The notes under the pieces: generated by a model
Seen by the model: only the letters and a program-made list of their open reading frames with translations
Database searches by the model: none
Told to the model about the DNA's origin: nothing
Made by a program: the position numbers and the translations under genes
Assembly (NCBI RefSeq): GCF_011386835.1
Contig: NW_027052984.1
Location: forward strand, 1-64,000
Direction of reading: 5' to 3'
Length of the DNA stretch: 64,000 nucleotides
Origin: Chrysemys picta bellii
Lineage: Eukaryota; Chordata; Testudines; Emydidae
In this document: positions 1 through 11,542 of the stretch, piece by piece
How the letters are laid out: every line of letters begins with the position of its first letter
Numbering within the stretch: the first letter of the stretch is position 1

Positions 1-103
1 CAGCAACTCAAACCTACGCCCAGGGCAAGTTGCAAGCCTTGAGACAAGACTTCCAGGCAGAAAAGGAAGCACTGGCTAAGCAAGTACCGGTCCTTCAAGG
101 ACT
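1..103. other. Unassigned left edge
   Basis: This stretch lies immediately left of a candidate LTR. One plus frame reads as a short charged, glutamine- and lysine-rich segment that stops just inside the LTR-like block. It may be retroviral coding sequence or flanking DNA; the window edge prevents a decision. Confidence 0.2.
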
Positions 104-641
104 TGTCAGAATTTAACCATTTGTGTTTGCATATGCTGTAAGAGCAGTGTGTTTGCCACAAGAGAAAATTGAATAGTTAAATGCCAATGGGTCATGCGTT
201 TTGCCCAAGTGGCAAGCCTCACAAGAAAAGACTCGAGTAGCCTTGTAAGTAAAAATGTTTAAAAAAAAAGACCAAAAAGGGTGGGGGCTAGTTAAAAAGC
301 CCACCCTCCTATCTAAATTGGTAGTAAAAAAGCTGGTGCCCATAAAAGGGACGGTTCAGCGAAAAAAGCAAGATCGAGCCCAAGCGGGCAGGCAATAAAT
401 AAAAAGATTAGAAAACAAGTTGAAAACTTTAAAGGCATAGTAAAAAAAAAAAGTAAGTAATTATAAGCATGAGAATTTCAAATCCCCAAAATAATAATTG
501 AAATAGTAAAATGTGTGTAAGACAGAGTCTTTGTACCAAGGTGCAAGGCTCTCCTTTCTTCTGCTGAATAAAGCAACTCTTCCTTATCCCTGTCTGGCTG
601 TTATTGGCTCTCAGCTAGGTGGACTCGATATTTTGGTGACA
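104..641 (+). mobile_element. Candidate retroviral LTR
   Basis: The block starts TGTCA and ends TGACA, a short inverted terminus typical of LTRs. It has a TATA-like CATAAAAGG near 341 and an AATAAA at 567-572. Five bases after the end comes TGGCGACTCCAGTTAATG; a TGG at this place is what a tRNA primer binding site would begin with. It is unrelated in sequence to the LTR at 5964-6408, so it is either a different element or the 5' LTR of a mosaic provirus. Boundaries are read by eye from a single copy. Confidence 0.45.
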
Positions 642-2334
642 GTTACTGGCGACTCCAGTTAATGAATTTCTGTCTTATACATTTAGGTGTTAAGTGTGTG
701 GACGGAACTGAGCCTCTCATTTGTAATTCCTCAGAGTGGAAGCCATCGCGTGCAATGAAGCTCTGAGGTTGAATTGGGATCCTTCTGTCCCGTCCCCTGT
801 AGCGGTCAGTATTAGTAGAAATTCCTGTAATAGAATCCTATTAGGCCATAATTCCCTCTGTTCTCTGTGTAATTCTCTGTTCAAGTATCAGCAGGCAGAT
901 GGGTGGGTCTCTAGTAAAACCCTCTAAGGATAGCCCTTTAAATTATATGTTAAGTAAATGGCTTTTACCCAGTGTTCAAAAAAAAATTTTTTTTGAATTT
1001 GTTTTTAAGTAACAAAATAGCAAATAAAAAATCTAGTAAAAAAAAAAAAAACAGTGCCCCTGGCTCTGTGTGGTCGAGCTGTCACTTTACTAAAGGTGCA
1101 TGAAAATTTTGTAAGCACAAAAAAAAACAGTTACACCTTGTGTAAAAATTGATATAGCTAATGTTGTAAAAATTGAATTGTAAAGAGAATGTGCATTTTC
1201 CCCAAAACATGTGCAGTGTATATTGTAGCAAAAGTAAAAAAAATGCAAACCTACCAATATAGGTTGTGTTGTCTCTTTCAAATCACTGAGTGTTTAAAAG
1301 CAAAAGTTAAAAGTAAAAGGCAATCAAAAGTCTGAAAAAGTTAATTGTGTCCCTTTTTACATAAGAATTTTTAAGCTGTGAATAGCTTTAGATCTGAAAG
1401 CAAGCCAAAAAGCATCTGTATTAATGCAATTTTCTAACTAATAAAGTAAAAGCCACTGAAACCTGGGCTGCCTATAAAACAAATACAAAAAAATATGAAG
1501 TAATTCCTCTGTTTTGTCTAAAATCAACAAAAGTATGTGTGTATATAAAAAAAATATTTTAAGCAATGACTAACTACCCAAAAAGAGTAGACCTCTGTTC
1601 TTTTGTCTTTCAAATCATCAAAAAAAAAAAACAAATGCCAGCTGAACAGCATTCAATGTACCATGCATTTACTAGTACAATAAAAACTATTTTTGTGTTC
1701 TTTGTCCTGTCTTGTAGTGTTTGTCTTGTAGCCAAAATTGTTAAGTTTAATATTTTCATAAGACAGTCTAGTTCAAAATTAAATAAAAAGGTTAAATCAA
1801 AAAGCAAATACTTGTTTTTATTCAACTTGAAATACAAAAAGTGTTTAAATAAATCAAAAAAATGTGATATACTAAAGTCTAATACAGTTGCTTAAGTAAA
1901 AAAAAGAAACTTCATTGGCCAGATTTTTTTTTAATTGAAAAAAATTGTTGTTAAAATTTGCATACCAACAGTCTTTAAAAGCAAAGACATGGAAGGTTAA
2001 CCCACTCCCCATATTGCCCATGGGATCCTTCTGGCTACTTCAGATTTCTAGCCAGAGGGCTGGGGAGGAAAAAAAGCTATTGGACACCTAAAGTTGTACC
2101 AAGTGGACTCCTCAAAAGTGGGTGTGCTTGTCCTGGTTTGTTGCTCCAAAGCTCTGTAATAAAGTTATTTTACTAAAAAAGTGTACATGGCATACATTAA
2201 ATAATAAGACTAATGTACTGTATGATGGCAATGTGTATGTGTTCACTGTTAAAAAAAAGTGTATGAGTAAAAAGTAAAAGTTTCCTTTGTAAGTTAAAAA
2301 AAGCCAAAACAAAAAAAACAAAAAAAAACAAGTT

Positions 2335-2725
2335 AACTAAAAAAAAATAGCTAGCAAGCTCAGTCCAAAAATAAAATGCTGGCACCATCCAAGGACACTG
2401 CCCACAGCTAAGACTTGGCTAATAGCCAAAAAAAGAGGGCCTAAATGTGCCCAAGCAACTATAAAATCTGCAAAACACTGCCAAGCATTAATGAAATGTG
2501 TTAAGTTTCTTTTCTCACAGATAAAAAAAGTGCTACCCAAAGACCCTAGCAGCCCTGCCATTCATTAAAACAAAAAGACTGAGTCTACGTAAAGTCCATC
2601 AACGAAAGACTGCTTTGGCTCCACACTGGAAAGGCCCTTTCCAAGTCCTGTTAACCACCACCACCACTGTGAAGTGCCAAGGACTACCTGCCTGGACCCA
2701 TGCTTCTCACTGTAAAAAGACCCCT
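2335..2725 (+). pseudogene. ERV integrase C-terminal remnant
   Basis: A broken frame here resembles the C-terminal domain of gammaretroviral integrase. The clearest part is the [14 protein letters not shown] block at about 2617-2660, followed by residues matching the family pattern VK..G..AW.HASH. Upstream frame changes and a stop near 2568 show it is dead. It establishes the orientation (plus) and class (class I) of the ERV. Confidence 0.7.
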
Positions 2726-2797
2726 CCACCCCAAAAGGACTCTCCGACTAATGATAAGCCTATTTCTCCTTCTAGCTCTGCTGTGTCTTCTGAACAG

Positions 2798-2821
2798 CAA
2801 AAAAAAAAAAAAAAAAAAAAA
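2798..2821 (+). repeat. Poly-A run
   Basis: An uninterrupted run of about 24 adenines lies inside the ERV interior, just downstream of the integrase remnant. It fits the general A enrichment of this element. Confidence 0.8.
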
Positions 2822-4222
2822 AGACAAAGTAAAATGCTAGTAACCTCTCCCTTGTCCACTGACAGACCTACTGTGCCTCTAGATTTTTCTAAAAAAAGCA
2901 AAACCATTACAAAGTAATGTGCTAGTAACCTCTCCCCTGTATGATGCTAAACCACACTGTTTCAAAAAAAAACCACTTGCTTCACTAAAACCACAAAGTC
3001 CAAAAATTCCTGACTACAAAAAACATTAAAAACTGACCCTAGTAAAAAACCAAAAAATTATACACTGGCAAGAAGAAACTTGTGAGACCCATGCTTAAGA
3101 ACGTGATATTAATTGGATTTTAAAGTTTATTCTACAGGCTGCGCCCTGTGTTTTGAATAAGTCCTTCAGCATGTATTGCCCTCCCTAATTAAATTTTAAA
3201 TAATAAGTACCAAAGGCACCTTGTTGCCATTGCCCCTGCCATCTCCTCCATTACACTATTACCCCTGTAACACATCCAAATACAGACAATGCCATATATT
3301 TAATAAAACCAATGACTAAGGCCTTCACACTTTAGTGATTTATTTAAATATTGTTTGAAAAAATATATTTTTAAAGTTCAAGATATCCCATATAAGCGAA
3401 CAATTAAATAAATCAGTAAAAATAAAAGTATATAATATCACTACCAGTGAACCCCAAGAATTTATAATTGCTCACAGGGGGCTGCCATTAAATTAGCACA
3501 ACAAAAAGCTTAAGTTATTTCCTCTAAAAAAAAAAAAAGACTTGACCGGATCCCTTTAGAATGAGGCCAATAATGCAGCAGCAGTTTAAAATATTTTTAA
3601 GAACCAAAAACATAATAAAAAATTAGGGCAACTAAAAAAAGCCATTGGCCTTGTTTCTGAAGCACAACTAACTCAAGTACAGGCTAAAGTTAATAAGTTA
3701 CATGTTATTTCCGCCCTTAGTTCAATGACCCAAAAGTTGCTAACAAAAATAGTATTAAATATCACTAAGGCTAGAAAAGCATTGCAGTAGAATCTAGCAT
3801 GCTCAAAAATTCAAGATTTCTTAAAAGACCAGCTAATGGCCATTCAAAATGATCTAGAGCACCAGGCTTGGCCCACTGCCCTTACAGACACATCAAGAGT
3901 ACCATCTGATCTGTGGCCATAAAAACATACTTAAAAACTTTCTGAGTAAAAGTGTAGACGTTCTCAGTGCTCCTTCCAAGCATATGGACCGGTTCAAGAA
4001 GTGTGGGCTCCCACATACCGAATCCTGCCAAGTCCATAAAAAAAATGCATGTAGAATTAAGTAATTCACCGAGACATCTGAAAAATTAGACCTCCTGGTA
4101 TGCCCAATCGATTTTTAGTCAGTGCTCCTGGGATTACATCTGACATTTAAATAAGGTTAAAGAGTCAATGGACATTTTAGCCGTTACAACCCCCACAGCT
4201 TCAGTGTATCCGTAAACTAAAG

Positions 4223-5283
4223 TAGGGTTACCATACGTCCGGTTTTTCCCGGACATGTCCGGCTTTTCAGCAATCAAACCCCCCTCCGGGGGGAATTGCC
4301 GAAAAGCCACACATGTCCGGGAAAATGGCCGGCACTTCCTCCCCCGCTGCGGCTCTGCTCCACTCCTCCTCTCTCAGATTTACAGAGCCAAGCTGCCCGA
4401 GCCAGCGCTACTGGCTTCGGGCAGTCCCCCCTGCCTCCGGACCCCGAGCCCCCAGCCAGGCACTTCTCCTACCCGGCTCCAGCTGAGCTGCTCCCGCGGT
4501 GCAAGGTCCGGAGGCAGGGGGGGGCTGCCCGAAGCCGGTAACGCTGGCTCCGGCAGCTCGCTCTGTAAGTCTGAGGGGGAGGAGCCGAGCAGCTCAGCTG
4601 GAGCCGGGGAAGGGACGTGCCCAGCCAGCTCTGGGTCCTGAGGCAGGGGAGGGCTGCCCGAAGCCGGTAACGCTGGCTCGGGCAGCTCGCTCTGTAAGTC
4701 TGAGGGGGAGGAGCCGAGCAGCTCAGCTGGAGCCGGGGAAGGGACGTGCCCAGCCAGCTCTGGGTTCTGAGGCAGGGGAGGGCTGCCCGAAGCCAGCAGC
4801 TCGGCTCTTACATTCTGAGAGGGGAGGAGCAGCTCAGCTGGAGCCCAGGTAGGAGAAGTGGGGTCCGGAGGTGGGGCTGGGGGGTGCTGAGCGGGCCGGG
4901 GGGGCCAGGGGGTGCTCGGCCGGGTATCGGGGGCCGGGCCGGGGGGTGCTGAGCGGGCCGGGGGGCCGGCGGGGCTGGGGGCCGCTGAGTGGGCCGGGGG
5001 ATGCTCGGCCGGGGGTCCAGGGGCCGGCAGGGCCAGGGGGTGCTCGGCCGGGGGGTGGCCTAGGCTGGAAACGCCGGGGGGGGCAGTCTGGGCCGCTCCT
5101 CCTCCCCCTGAAGCCTGCTTCAGGCTTCCCGCAAATCAAATGTTCGCGGGAAGCAGGGGAGGGGGCGGAGTTGGGGCGGGGACTTTGAGGAAGGGGCGGA
5201 GTTGGGGCGTGGGCGGGGCTGGGGGTGGGGCCGGGGTCCGGTGGAGTGTCCTCCTTTTGGAGGCTCGAAATATGGTAACCCTA
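4223..5283. mobile_element. GC-rich hAT-type non-autonomous element, copy 1
   Basis: The ends are TAGGGTTACCATA and TATGGTAACCCTA, a perfect 13-bp inverted repeat. The flanks carry a perfect 8-bp target duplication, AACTAAAG, at 4215-4222 and 5284-5291. Both fit the hAT superfamily. The subterminal part contains a fold-back sequence with repeated CCGGACATGTCCGG palindromes. The core is very GC-rich and contains a tandem array (4511-4850) and G/C minisatellite (about 4860-5080). No transposase is encoded. Open frames inside are products of base composition. A second copy is at 62305-62966. Confidence 0.88.
4511..4850 (+). repeat. Tandem array, 129-bp unit
   Basis: Units starting GAGGCAGGGG recur at 4511, 4640 and 4769, so the period is 129 bp. 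There are two nearly identical full copies and a third divergent, shortened one. The array is internal to the GC-rich hAT-type element and is absent from the copy at 62305-62966. Confidence 0.85.
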
Positions 5284-5951
5284 AACTAAAGCCAGAAGAA
5301 GTTGTTACTCTTCATGACTACGTTTTCTAAAAGAGTAGGGGACAAAGAACTACCCTAACAGGACACTTATTTTTTAAGCTAATAATAGCTGTGTGTATGT
5401 TAAAGCCACCACATTGCAAGACATACATTTTAATCTCATTACCACTGCAAGCAATCATCTTATTTACTGGCCTGCAAATAAAATTTTGCAAGTAGTCCTT
5501 AAGTTCCAAATACCCTTTAATTAGACTAGTTTAGTACCTAATCGATTTCAAAATTTGCTTTCACTGTTACCAGAAGTTCAAAAAATCTCTAAAGTACAAA
5601 GGCAAATTCACATGCTTCAAAATATGTATCAAGTTAAAAAGTATGCCTTTCAGACAACTTATAAAGTATCCACCTTATGTACTAAGTATAATGTATTGTG
5701 TTATATAACTAAAATTGTACAACAACCCCATCATATTATCGCTATAAAAATGTTATTGCTTGTGTTGTGCAAAAGTATGTTATTGTTGTTGTAAAAGACG
5801 TAATAATAGTAATACCTTTCATGTCCATGCTCATCATGCATTGTCATTACATCCAATCAAAACCCCTAAAGTTAAAGCATCTAATGTAAAATCTGAATTC
5901 CAAAATTTAATGCAAATAGAGATTTAAAAATGTTTGTTGTACTAGTAGTAC

Positions 5952-5962
5952 AAAAAGGGGGG
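5952..5962 (+). promoter_or_regulatory. Retroviral polypurine tract
   Basis: AAAAAGGGGGG stands one base before the TGTGGAAG start of the downstream LTR. This is the expected site and composition of the plus-strand primer of reverse transcription. It supports reading 5964-6408 as a 3' LTR and not a solo LTR. Confidence 0.75.
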
Positions 5963-5963
5963 T

Positions 5964-6408
5964 TGTGGAAGCAAAGAAAGAACTGACAAGAAGGGGATGC
6001 AATACATGACAGTTCGTTAGCAAGAGTCAGGCTAACTGTAACCCTGATAACCCGAGATTTATAGAAGCGAGGATTGTGTGAGGCGGGTGAGAAAGAACTG
6101 TGTAAGAAGTCATTATGACCTAGTATAGATAAGGTGTAGAAGACCTTGTGTAAATAAAGTATAGAAAATATTGTATGTTGGCAAGAGTCAAAACAAGTAA
6201 AGAAATAAAATATCAAGATGGCCTATGTATAAACAAAATGCAACTGTTGCTCATTATTGTCTGTAACAAAAAGTATAAATGCTTGCTGTAATTGTTTACC
6301 TGTTAAAAGACCTGCTTAGCTCTCTCCCTCTGCGCAATTGTGCGAGTTAATAAAGCATCTAACTTGCTATACCTAAACAAATAGTAAGAACTCTGTTTTT
6401 CTCCGACA
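5964..6408 (+). mobile_element. ERV 3' LTR
   Basis: This 445-bp LTR starts TGTGGAAGC and ends TTCTCCGACA. It is closely similar along its full length to the solo LTR at 9062-9480, which fixes both ends independently. It contains a TATA-like AAGTATAAATG and an AATAAA in GTTAATAAAGC about 60 bp before its end. The left side is ERV interior with a polypurine tract. Confidence 0.88.
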
Positions 6409-6890
6409 GTTCTAATCAAGCAGTCAAGTCAGGAACTTCTGGAAATTACTTCTGTTGGGTGTTTAATTCTGCTCTGGTGCACATGTATGTTTTGTGTGTC
6501 CCTGTTTTGATCATTAGCAGAGTGTTGAATCCATTTCATACAATATACAGGATATACACTGTGGCAGAGTTAACATTCTGGTTCAGAGTTCAACAAACAT
6601 TTGATGATTTTTGACTTTGATGACTTCTGAGCACTTGATTTCACGGACTTAATTTTCATTAACACGAGGCTTTGGGGGATTTCCAGTTGGGAATAAGGAT
6701 GGCTGTGCCTGCTTGTTCATACACTGCCTCCAATTTACTGATGCTTTCCCTTGATCAGTCGGCAAGGGTCAGTGTTTGTATTCCCAGTTCCCCAACAGAG
6801 CTAAACATGCCAAATCTGTTGGTCTAGGGAAGTGGATTTGTTTTCGCTTTTTAAGTGTTTCGTGATCTTTTGTCTCTCCCGTTTCTGTAG
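6409..6890 (+). other. Intron sequence before a terminal exon
   Basis: No gene or repeat is recognised here. It ends in a pyrimidine-rich tract and TTTCTGTAG, the acceptor of the following exon, so it is intronic. It follows that the ERV on its left also lies in or upstream of this plus-strand gene. Confidence 0.5.
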
Positions 6891-7121
<231 letters not shown>

Positions 7122-7625
7122 AGTCCCTGAGTGAGGGAAGATCACGTGGTGTGTGTATGTGTGTGCGTATCAAGGAAACGAGGAAGATGCCTTTCTCCCC
7201 TCACTGTGTATCTCCGTAACGTGGCCAGTTGACTAGTGCACAGCTGGTACATCCTGTCACCAGCGGGATTCGGTTTAGGAAAACGGATCTCTACAACCCT
7301 AAGCTGGAACTGTTGCCAACAGGCCTCTGACTTCAGCGTGCACTGTGGAGGGAAGGACCCTTTTCAGAACTGAGTGATCCTAGAGAAATGCAGCTAGCTC
7401 ATATGCACCAGCACTTCTGAGACTAACTCCTCAATGGCCTGAACTTCAAGGGAAGAGAACTGGATGTTGCATACATCCTGACCGGAGTGGCGCATTTAAA
7501 GTTATATGCTCAGATATGTCGTGAAACCAGAGGTGCCTATCACAACTGGATTCTCAGCAGAAACAACACAATTTTAACATGTTCCCCTTCCTTTTTTGTA
7601 AATAAATGTACATATTGTCAATTTT
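7122..7625 (+). other. Probable 3' UTR of the unidentified gene
   Basis: Unique-looking sequence runs from the stop codon to an AATAAA at 7601-7606, which is followed by a T-rich downstream element. A second AATAAA near 7820 could give a longer transcript. Confidence 0.5.
7601..7606 (+). terminator. Polyadenylation signal AATAAA
   Basis: A canonical hexamer about 480 bases after the stop codon, followed within 25 bases by a T-rich stretch. It is the best candidate for the 3' end of the plus-strand gene. Confidence 0.5.
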
Positions 7626-9061
7626 TTTCCTTTTTTTATTAAAGGAAATATGCTTGATGTGCTAGTATAACTGTACCAGCTTCTTGTGTACCATAGTACC
7701 AGGTGGCTTGAGAGTTAGTACCAACAAACAGACCTATGGAGACATTTATTACACTTTTTACCAAAGGGAGTTATCGTTGTAGTGCTTTTGTGTGGAAATT
7801 GTTCTCTCCTTTCTTTTGTAAATAAAAATACATCTTGGTTCTTATTGAGGAAGACACTCGCTCACCCACGGCCCTGTTCCTGTTCTGAAAGGCACCATGC
7901 AGTTTGCAGTGCGGAGAGGGGACATTTGACCATTTTATTATTGGCTTCATAATCTGAAGTGTTGCTGAGCTACCTAGCTGGGGTTGATTGTGCTTATGTA
8001 TTTTCCCTCTCAGTATTGGAGAAAACATCCTAAGTATCAAACCAGTATTTCATTAGAGCTGCTTTGTGTCTATGTCTGTGTGTGTGTGTGAGAGAGAGAG
8101 AACGGCGAGGCGGGTAGGCTGTGTGATGCATTTCACTAGTGAAATCCACAAATGGGATATATATTTTTTTAAGCATAGAAGTTTAGTGCTGGCAGATATT
8201 TAAGCATTGGAAGATTTTGGTTTTCAGACAAGTTGGCATGGACTTCGTAAGCCAGGACAGACCCAACTGCACTGTCTCTCCTCAAAGGAGGCATCCTTTC
8301 CTTGCACAAAACAATGCTGCCAGTTGTGCCCGAACAGCTTCCGTGTCCCAGCTGGAGAGCTGTGAATGCAGCTCTGCTGTTTTTCAAAGTCCACTTCTGA
8401 AATCTGTCCCAGGGATTTCAAGCCAGCTGGTTGTCCCCTCAGAACTGAGTTCTCTTCCCTTCCCCGGCAGAGAGATGGAGAAATTGGGGAGAGAGGGTCG
8501 GGGGAAGGCAATGGCTCCAGCCTTTGTGCAGCTGGGAGAGCAGCGTGGTGAAAATGCATGGCCTATAAGGGTCACTAGTCATTGGCAGCCAATGTACAGA
8601 GAGTAATTCCAGCCATTGTGATGAATGGGAGCCTCCTATGGAGAGAGGAGAAGAGAGTAAAGAGCCCACAGGGGAGTTTTCAGAGTTTGCCAGCAATAAG
8701 TTACCTGTCCCGTTTCTCCTCCTTTTGCTGTGTTCAGACAGGAAGGGGGTTTTATTGTGTCCTCTTCCATTTCAAAGGTTTTACACGTGCTCCCCTGTGC
8801 CTCATCCCACCCTCAGGTGTTTCTTTTTAATATATGTTAAAGCTGATCTGGAAGTGGAAGTCAGGATGATTTAGACTTTACCAGCTTGGAAGTAACAGCT
8901 GCTGCTGCTTTGTGGGTGTTTTGTCCAAGAGTCTGTGCCGGCATGTTATTTGAGCGGAATGGGATTAACATGGCGGGATTCCTGCTGTTCAAGGTACCCA
9001 GGAAAAAACCCAATAAAACACAAGGCGATCTCCTCCTGCAGCAGGGTTTTCACCTACAGGT
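7626..9061. other. Intergenic sequence, no gene recognised
   Basis: Several overlapping open frames occur at 8200-8700 on both strands, but none has splice context, family motifs or an even composition. A short (TG)n(AG)n tract lies near 8072-8100. A longer 3' UTR of the upstream gene may cover the first part. Confidence 0.5.
8072..8100 (+). repeat. (TG)n(AG)n microsatellite
   Basis: A short dinucleotide tract switches from TG to AG repeats. Confidence 0.75.
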
Positions 9062-9480
9062 TGTGGAAGCAGAGAAAGAACTGACAGAAAGGAACTGCAA
9101 TGCATGACAGCTCGTTAGCAAGAGTCAGGCTAACTGTAACCCTAATAACGCGAGATTTGTAGAAGCGAGGATTGTGTGAGGTGGGTGGGAAAGAACTGTG
9201 TGTGAAGTCGTTGTGACCTTGTATAGATAAGGTATAGGAAATATTGTATGTTGGCTAGAGTCAAAACAAGTGAGGAAATAAGATATCAAGATGGCCTATG
9301 TATAAACAAAATGCAGCTGTCCCTCATTATTTCTGTAATGAAAGGTATAAATGCTTGCTGTAATTAGTTACCTGAGAGAGACCTGCTTAGCTCTCTCCCT
9401 CTGCACAATTGTGAGAGTTAATAAAGCATCTGACTTGCTGTACCTAAACAAAAGAATGAGAACTCTGTTTTTCTCCGACA
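9062..9480 (+). mobile_element. Solo LTR, same family as 5964-6408
   Basis: Starts TGTGGAAGC and ends TTCTCCGACA like the 3' LTR at 5964, with colinear high similarity and small indels (the 5964 copy has an extra segment near 6140-6160). There is no polypurine tract or viral interior on either side, so it is a solo LTR left by LTR-LTR recombination. The flanks AGGT and AGCT may be a decayed 4-bp duplication. Confidence 0.87.
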
Positions 9481-11190
9481 AGCTTTCATCCCTCCCGATG
9501 TCTGACTTCTGAGCTCCATGCTCTGATCCCAGCCTGTACAATAGCAAGATTTCTTTTTACTTTAAATTGCTTTTTGTATTCTGTAATGTGATCCTTGGCC
9601 ACCTATCCATGTGATGATTTCTATACAAATGTAAACTTGACTGTAGTGCAGTATTTCCATTAAAATATCAGGGCTAATCATTGTGTACAGATTTTTCTTC
9701 CTTCTTGATCATACACAATGAGATTTTGACACACACTCTCCTGAGGAAAGGGAGGAAGATGCATCTGATGGAATCACTCCTTTAATAAAAACAGAAGTAG
9801 TGGTGGTGGGAGAAGATAGTAGTAGACCTGAAAGTTTGATCTCTGTTTAGGACCCTCACAAATGACCAATGTTTGACTTACCCTAGCAGATAAATGTAAG
9901 GGTATCGCCTCTGGATTCCAGATACTAATTTGTAAGCAATTCCCAGTTCCTGTTCAGAGGTTATAAACTCTTTTTATTTTGTAGCAGTTGCAACATTCTG
10001 TGGTGGTCGAGAGCTAATAATTAGCCACCTCTTCCACTGGAGTTGGGAGGTTGCCCCCCTCCCCCCCAAATCCCTTGAGTCATTCTGGGAAACGGGGTAA
10101 TACAATTTACCAGCCAGTGGAAATGTCAAAAAAAAAAATCTATCCCTCCGTCTTGTTAGCAGCAGGGCTGTTAAATAACAAATCAATCCTTTTTGGTTCC
10201 TTAACAAATTAACAGTTCTCTTTAGCCTGATTCTTTTTTGATTTAGAGCTGTCTTCAGCACTCCCTTTGCCTACATCCAGTGCTTGGAGATTGAGGTCTA
10301 TCACAAACACAGTCGTGGTGTTTAGGGCCACTAAACTCCCAGCCCCCTTGACGTGAACGTTGCATTTTTTTAGCCTAAATGGTAACATTGCACTTTATAT
10401 GGCTCAGTATTTTGTGGAAGAGTTTAATAGTTTTTCCTCCCTGCTTTCTGTCTCTTCCCGTTGGGTGAGGAAGCCCCATGAGGTAATTGTGTTGTATAAA
10501 TACACAGGTAGAACTACCAGAAAAGCTCAACCAGCTGTCATTGGGTATCCAAAGCCATAAGCTAAGGAGCACTGAATACAGACTGTAAGTCTATTAGTAA
10601 CGAATCGGGGGACCCGAGAGATGCAAATAGTGGCGATGTCTGAAGGTGCTCTAAGTTACTGGATAGCCTGTCTGGTTTTCAACAGTGCTTTGAGCCTCCC
10701 TTTGAAGTCACCCCTTTTGGACTCTGAATTTAGGGATGCCATAGAGCACAATGATCCCTTCTGGCCTTAGAAGCTTGTCTGACTGCCTGTATAACCCAGA
10801 ACTTCCCCCAAAACATTCCTTTGGAACTGCAGCTTAAAAAAAAAAAATCCCCAAAAGATGCGTGTGGAAGTGCAGCCCACTGCCCCACATGCATGTCTGT
10901 AAAGCTGGGCTGTTGGAGTACTTTCAAGGGAGCCAGAAGATCTGGTGAGTGCTGTCTTGACTCAGTGACGCTGCCAAGCGTGTTTGTGTGGCCAGACCAG
11001 GAGCACTGCAGCGTGTGCAGCTTCCTTCGCCAGCAGTTGGTGACAGGTCAGCAAAGGTTTGTGACTTCAGGGTAGCCATTCTGTGTCTCCAGGCAGTTTC
11101 TTGCTTGTCTCTGTAAGGGCTGCCACATCTTACCGAAGGCTGAAAATCTGAGGAAGCATTTGCTTCTCTGGTGCTTAAAGCTGCAGCGCT
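9481..11190. other. Intergenic sequence, no gene recognised
   Basis: The stretch is mostly unique and moderately AT-rich. Around 10690-10790 a segment resembles a degraded CR1 3' end (GATCCCTTCTGGCCTTAG). Open frames at 9974-11075 lack motifs or splice context. Confidence 0.45.
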
Positions 11191-11195
11191 GTCAA

Positions 11196-11245
11196 AAGTT
11201 CTTCTTTTTGCGGATACAGACTAACACGGCTGCTACTCTGAAAAG
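11196..11245 (+). mobile_element. Penelope-like retroelement 3' end, truncated
   Basis: The segment with GATACAGACTAACACGGCTG matches the end of the longer copy at 44958-45127, which contains GATACAGACTAACATGGCTG. Only the last part of the element is present here. The Penelope assignment is from memory of this widely dispersed sequence, not from a search. Confidence 0.55.
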
Positions 11246-11542
11246 TTCTAAAGAATCTGTTGTTCCTTCCCCTCCCAGGCAAAACCAGATTTCTGTATCT
11301 AGGTCAAGCAAAACAGCTGCTCGTAAACCACCGTGTTTGCCTTTGCACTCTGTGATGTCCCTGGCATGCTGGATTAGTGACATGGTACTTGAGGCAATTA
11401 ATCCTGGCATTGTCTGGTAATCAGAGGAGTTTCACCATGGGGTGATTTAAAACTTCTCACTCTCAGCTTCCAGGAATTTGACGTTTCGGCCCGTAAGCAG
11501 TCCCGTCTTTGACACACATGGAGACTTTTCCTAGTTGTGTGG

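Larger units (their letters stand above)
642..5963 (+). pseudogene. Decayed class I ERV interior (pol/env remains)
   Basis: This is the interior of an old endogenous retrovirus. Recognisable coding is limited. At about 2330-2725 the plus strand carries the end of integrase, with the gammaretrovirus-type block [14 protein letters not shown] followed by an AWTHASH motif. Downstream the position fits env, and a hydrophobic stretch near 5720-5800 could be the envelope membrane anchor. The whole region is full of stops, frameshifts and A-runs, so nothing is functional. A polypurine tract (AAAAAGGGGGG, 5952-5962) directly precedes the 3' LTR. A hAT-type element interrupts it at 4223-5283. Gag and most of pol are not recognisable. 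Confidence 0.65.

Noticed and set aside
4255..5289. Several overlapping open frames (up to 128 codons)
   Set aside because: They lie in the GC-rich core of a non-autonomous hAT-type element, are Gly/Pro/Ala/Arg repeats and occur on both strands.
8217..8874. Cluster of open frames of 80-129 codons
   Set aside because: They overlap in several frames on both strands and have no recognisable motifs, acceptor or donor support.
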